Shown here: positions 56,194-57,749 of the stretch, piece after piece
How positions within the stretch are numbered: position 1 is the first letter of the stretch
How the letters are laid out: every line of letters starts with the position of its first letter
Assembly (NCBI GenBank): GCA_023383705.1
Contig: JAHDYM010000009.1
Span: 1-57,749 of the forward strand
From: Gammaproteobacteria bacterium
GTDB taxonomy: Bacteria; Pseudomonadota; Gammaproteobacteria; Steroidobacterales; GCA-2729495
Direction of reading: 5' to 3'
DNA: 57,749 bases
Program-made: the position numbers and the translations under genes
The notes under the pieces: generated by a model
What the model was told of the DNA's origin: nothing
Databases searched by the model: none
The model's input: the letters and a program-made list of their open reading frames with translations, nothing else

Positions 56194-57309
56194 ATGTTCA
56201 TCAATTTCTGGTATCCGGCAGAGCAGGCATCCGCAGTCGGCAAGAAGCCGGTCAAGGTGCGCATGCTGGGACAGAATCTCGTGCTGTTCCGGGACGAGGC
56301 GGGCAAGGTCCACTGTCTCAGCAATGTTTGCCTGCATCGTTGTGGTTCGCTGGGCGATGGCTGGGTCAGCAAGGGTCGCGTGGTCTGTCCCTACCACGGC
56401 TGGGAGTTCAGTGGCAGCGGGCAGTGCGAGCGCATGCCTTCGCTGGGTCCCGCACAGTTGCCGATGACCGGACGCGCGCGCGTCGACTCCTACCCGGTGC
56501 AGGAGAGATATGGCCTGGTGTTCGTTTTTCTCGGTGACCTGCCGGAGGAACAGCGTCCGCCGATCATGGAGATCGCGGAGTGGGGTGATCCCGGCTGGCG
56601 CTGCACGACCTTCGTGTTTTCCCTGAAAGCCAACTATGCACGGGTGGTGGAAAACGCACTGGATCCGGCGCATGCCGAGTTCGTGCATTTCGTGGGGCGC
56701 AAGGGGCAGGACCCCGACTACCACATGCCCGACTACCAGACGTGGGAGAGCGAGTGGGGTGCCGGCATGGAGGTGCGCTTCAAGAGCCAGGCGGGCGGGC
56801 TGTTGAGGTATTTCCGCCCCGGCGATACCGAAACGGTCGCCGGCACCACGTTCCATGGCCCGGCACAGTTCATCACGCGCATCCGCATGAATGCGCGCAT
56901 GTCCGCATTCCAGTATGCATTCGATACGCCGGTCGACGAGTACGAGACGCGGTCTTTCCTGGTCAGCGCGCGCAATTTCTTCAGGAGCCCGATGCTTGAC
57001 GGGATGGCCGACAGGCGCAACAAGCTCATCATCGAGGAAGATCGTGCGGTCATCGAGAAGATCGAGCCGGTGGCGCCGCCACGCGGTACGACCTCCGACC
57101 TGTCCATCAAGGCGGATGCCATCCAGTTGATCTATCGCCGCTACCTGCGTGACTGGGAACAGCGCGGCTGGCGCATCGACAGTGAAGCGATCCACCGGCA
57201 GCACCCTGCTGCACGCCTGCACATGATTCCCAGCCCGGGCCGGCGTGAGTCACGCAACTGGGTGTTCGATACGGTTCCGCTGGTTGCGGCTGCCGACGAG
57301 TCGGCCTGA
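56194..57309 (+). CDS. Rieske non-haem iron oxygenase, alpha subunit-like
   Basis: A 371-residue oxygenase. The Rieske [2Fe-2S] ligands are Cys46 and His48 (VCLHR) and Cys65 and His68 (VCPYHGW). The mononuclear iron site is in NALDPAHAEFVH (Asp157, His160, His165 region). The layout matches single-component-type oxygenases such as vanillate demethylases and the steroid oxygenase KshA. No reductase or ferredoxin gene is adjacent, so electrons must come from elsewhere. It follows tetR by seven bases. The substrate is not evident; hydroxylation or demethylation of an aromatic or polycyclic compound is the general expectation. Confidence 0.9.
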   Translation: MFINFWYPAEQASAVGKKPVKVRMLGQNLVLFRDEAGKVHCLSNVCLHRCGSLGDGWVSKGRVVCPYHGWEFSGSGQCERMPSLGPAQLPMTGRARVDSYPVQERYGLVFVFLGDLPEEQRPPIMEIAEWGDPGWRCTTFVFSLKANYARVVENALDPAHAEFVHFVGRKGQDPDYHMPDYQTWESEWGAGMEVRFKSQAGGLLRYFRPGDTETVAGTTFHGPAQFITRIRMNARMSAFQYAFDTPVDEYETRSFLVSARNFFRSPMLDGMADRRNKLIIEEDRAVIEKIEPVAPPRGTTSDLSIKADAIQLIYRRYLRDWEQRGWRIDSEAIHRQHPAARLHMIPSPGRRESRNWVFDTVPLVAAADESA

Positions 57310-57341
57310 ATGGCTGCCGGGTGGGCCCGGCAGCGCCGGAT

Positions 57342-57599
57342 TCAGATGCCCAGCTTGCCGAGTGCGTCGGCGACCTGCCCGACTGTCGTGGCCAGGCGCG
57401 GATGCTCGCTTTCGAAGCGCAGCACGACTTCCCTGAGGCGGGCCTCGGCACTGGCGGGATGTCCGGACTGGTGTCCGATCCGGTCGACATCCTGCAGCAC
57501 CTGCTCGACGAGCTTGCGCGAGTGGGGGTCGAGCGTCGTGGTGGCGCCGAGTTCCTGGTGCAGGTCTTTCAGCAATTGCTGCAGTTTTTCACTGGTCAT
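57342..57599 (-). CDS. DUF4404-like small protein
   Basis: An 85-residue helical protein (KLQQLLKDLHQELGATTTLD...RLREVVLRFESEHPRLA...VADALGKLGI). The pattern LHxEL...FExEHPxLA is that of DUF4404, a family without known function in gammaproteobacteria. ATG 57599 is taken as start; the longer frame reaches into the promoter region of the SRP RNA. It converges with the oxygenase gene. Confidence 0.75.
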   Translation of the reverse strand: MTSEKLQQLLKDLHQELGATTTLDPHSRKLVEQVLQDVDRIGHQSGHPASAEARLREVVLRFESEHPRLATTVGQVADALGKLGI

Positions 57600-57620
57600 G
57601 GCGCCAGTATAGCCTTCTGC

Positions 57621-57649
57621 TTGCCCAAAAGGGACGCACCGCATACCCT
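57621..57649 (+). promoter_or_regulatory. Possible promoter of the SRP RNA gene
   Basis: ttgccc (57621-57626) and taccct (57644-57649) are separated by 17 bases and lie about six bases before the predicted RNA 5' end. Match to the sigma-70 consensus is partial, so this is a positional call. Confidence 0.35.
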
Positions 57650-57654
57650 GTGCG

Positions 57655-57749
57655 CGAGTCCGCGCTGGTCCCCTCGCGGCGGCTAGTCGTGAACCCCGTC
57701 AGGTCCGGAAGGAAGCAGCGGTAACGGTGATGCCGGGCGCCGGGGTGTG
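57655..57749 (+). ncRNA. ffs: 4.5S-type signal recognition particle RNA, 3' end missing
   Basis: The universally conserved SRP RNA apical region gtcaggtccggaaggaagca begins at 57699 and is preceded by the matching 5' arm (gctggtcccctcgcggcggc). The 3' arm follows (gatgccgggcgccggggtgtg) and runs off the window. It binds Ffh (SRP54) to target membrane proteins. The 5' end is estimated by comparison with the known fold and may be off by a few bases. Confidence 0.9.

Overview
The window looks like chromosome of a GC-rich gammaproteobacterium, probably near the Xanthomonadales/Steroidobacterales/Nevskiales. This rests on the gene order ruvCAB-tolQRAB-pal-cpoB-queE-queC-tRNA-Lys, a DarP (YjgA) homologue, sucA-sucB-lpdA, a short 4.5S-type SRP RNA and a TonB-dependent receptor of the kind common in those groups. 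Gene placement is from reading frames, motifs and start signals; no database search was run.

Layout. 1-2528: the 3' part of a tRNA-Arg(CCU), a dicarboxylate/amino-acid symporter, a small membrane protein and an outer-membrane barrel protein. 2669-29644: a surface-polysaccharide locus of about 27 kb in blocks of opposite strand. The blocks are a plus operon (CBS protein, GT2, GT4, O-antigen ligase/polymerase), a minus operon (CapK-like enzyme, AsnB, WecB), a secreted protein, a GT4, a minus pair (GT4, deacetylase), a second CapK-like enzyme, and a ten-gene minus operon. That operon, in transcription order, is amidotransferase, ACP, acyl-AMP ligase, PrmC-like methyltransferase, NadE-like amide ligase, deacetylase, GT2, acyltransferase, GNAT protein and PglK-type ABC flippase. 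Many genes overlap by 1 or 4 bases, so they are probably translationally coupled. Neither exosortase nor Wzx nor Wzz was found.

29775-38177: mixed accessory genes. These are an overlapping CDGSH iron-sulfur/SET-domain pair, a membrane-anchored LytTR regulator divergent from a large TonB-dependent receptor, DarP, a small cytochrome c with an unknown exported partner, an orphan HicB-like protein, a DUF5658-like membrane protein and an aldo/keto reductase with a twin-arginine leader.

38197-52324: core genes. These are the 2-oxoglutarate dehydrogenase complex, the RuvABC resolvasome, the Tol-Pal envelope system, two queuosine precursor genes and tRNA-Lys(UUU). A perfect 24-bp hairpin (52335-52387) follows the tRNA and supplies the last codons of a MauE-like gene.

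52351-57749: a MauE-like membrane protein, a DUF6502 protein, a catabolic-looking group (beta-propeller protein and DUF420-like membrane protein divergent from TetR plus a Rieske oxygenase, with a palindromic operator candidate), a DUF4404 protein and the 5' part of the SRP RNA gene.

The most interesting part is the ten-gene operon. It combines three kinds of carboxylate-activating or amidating enzyme with an ACP and glycan-tailoring enzymes, which suggests an acyl- or amide-decorated glycan whose chemistry is not evident from known pathways.
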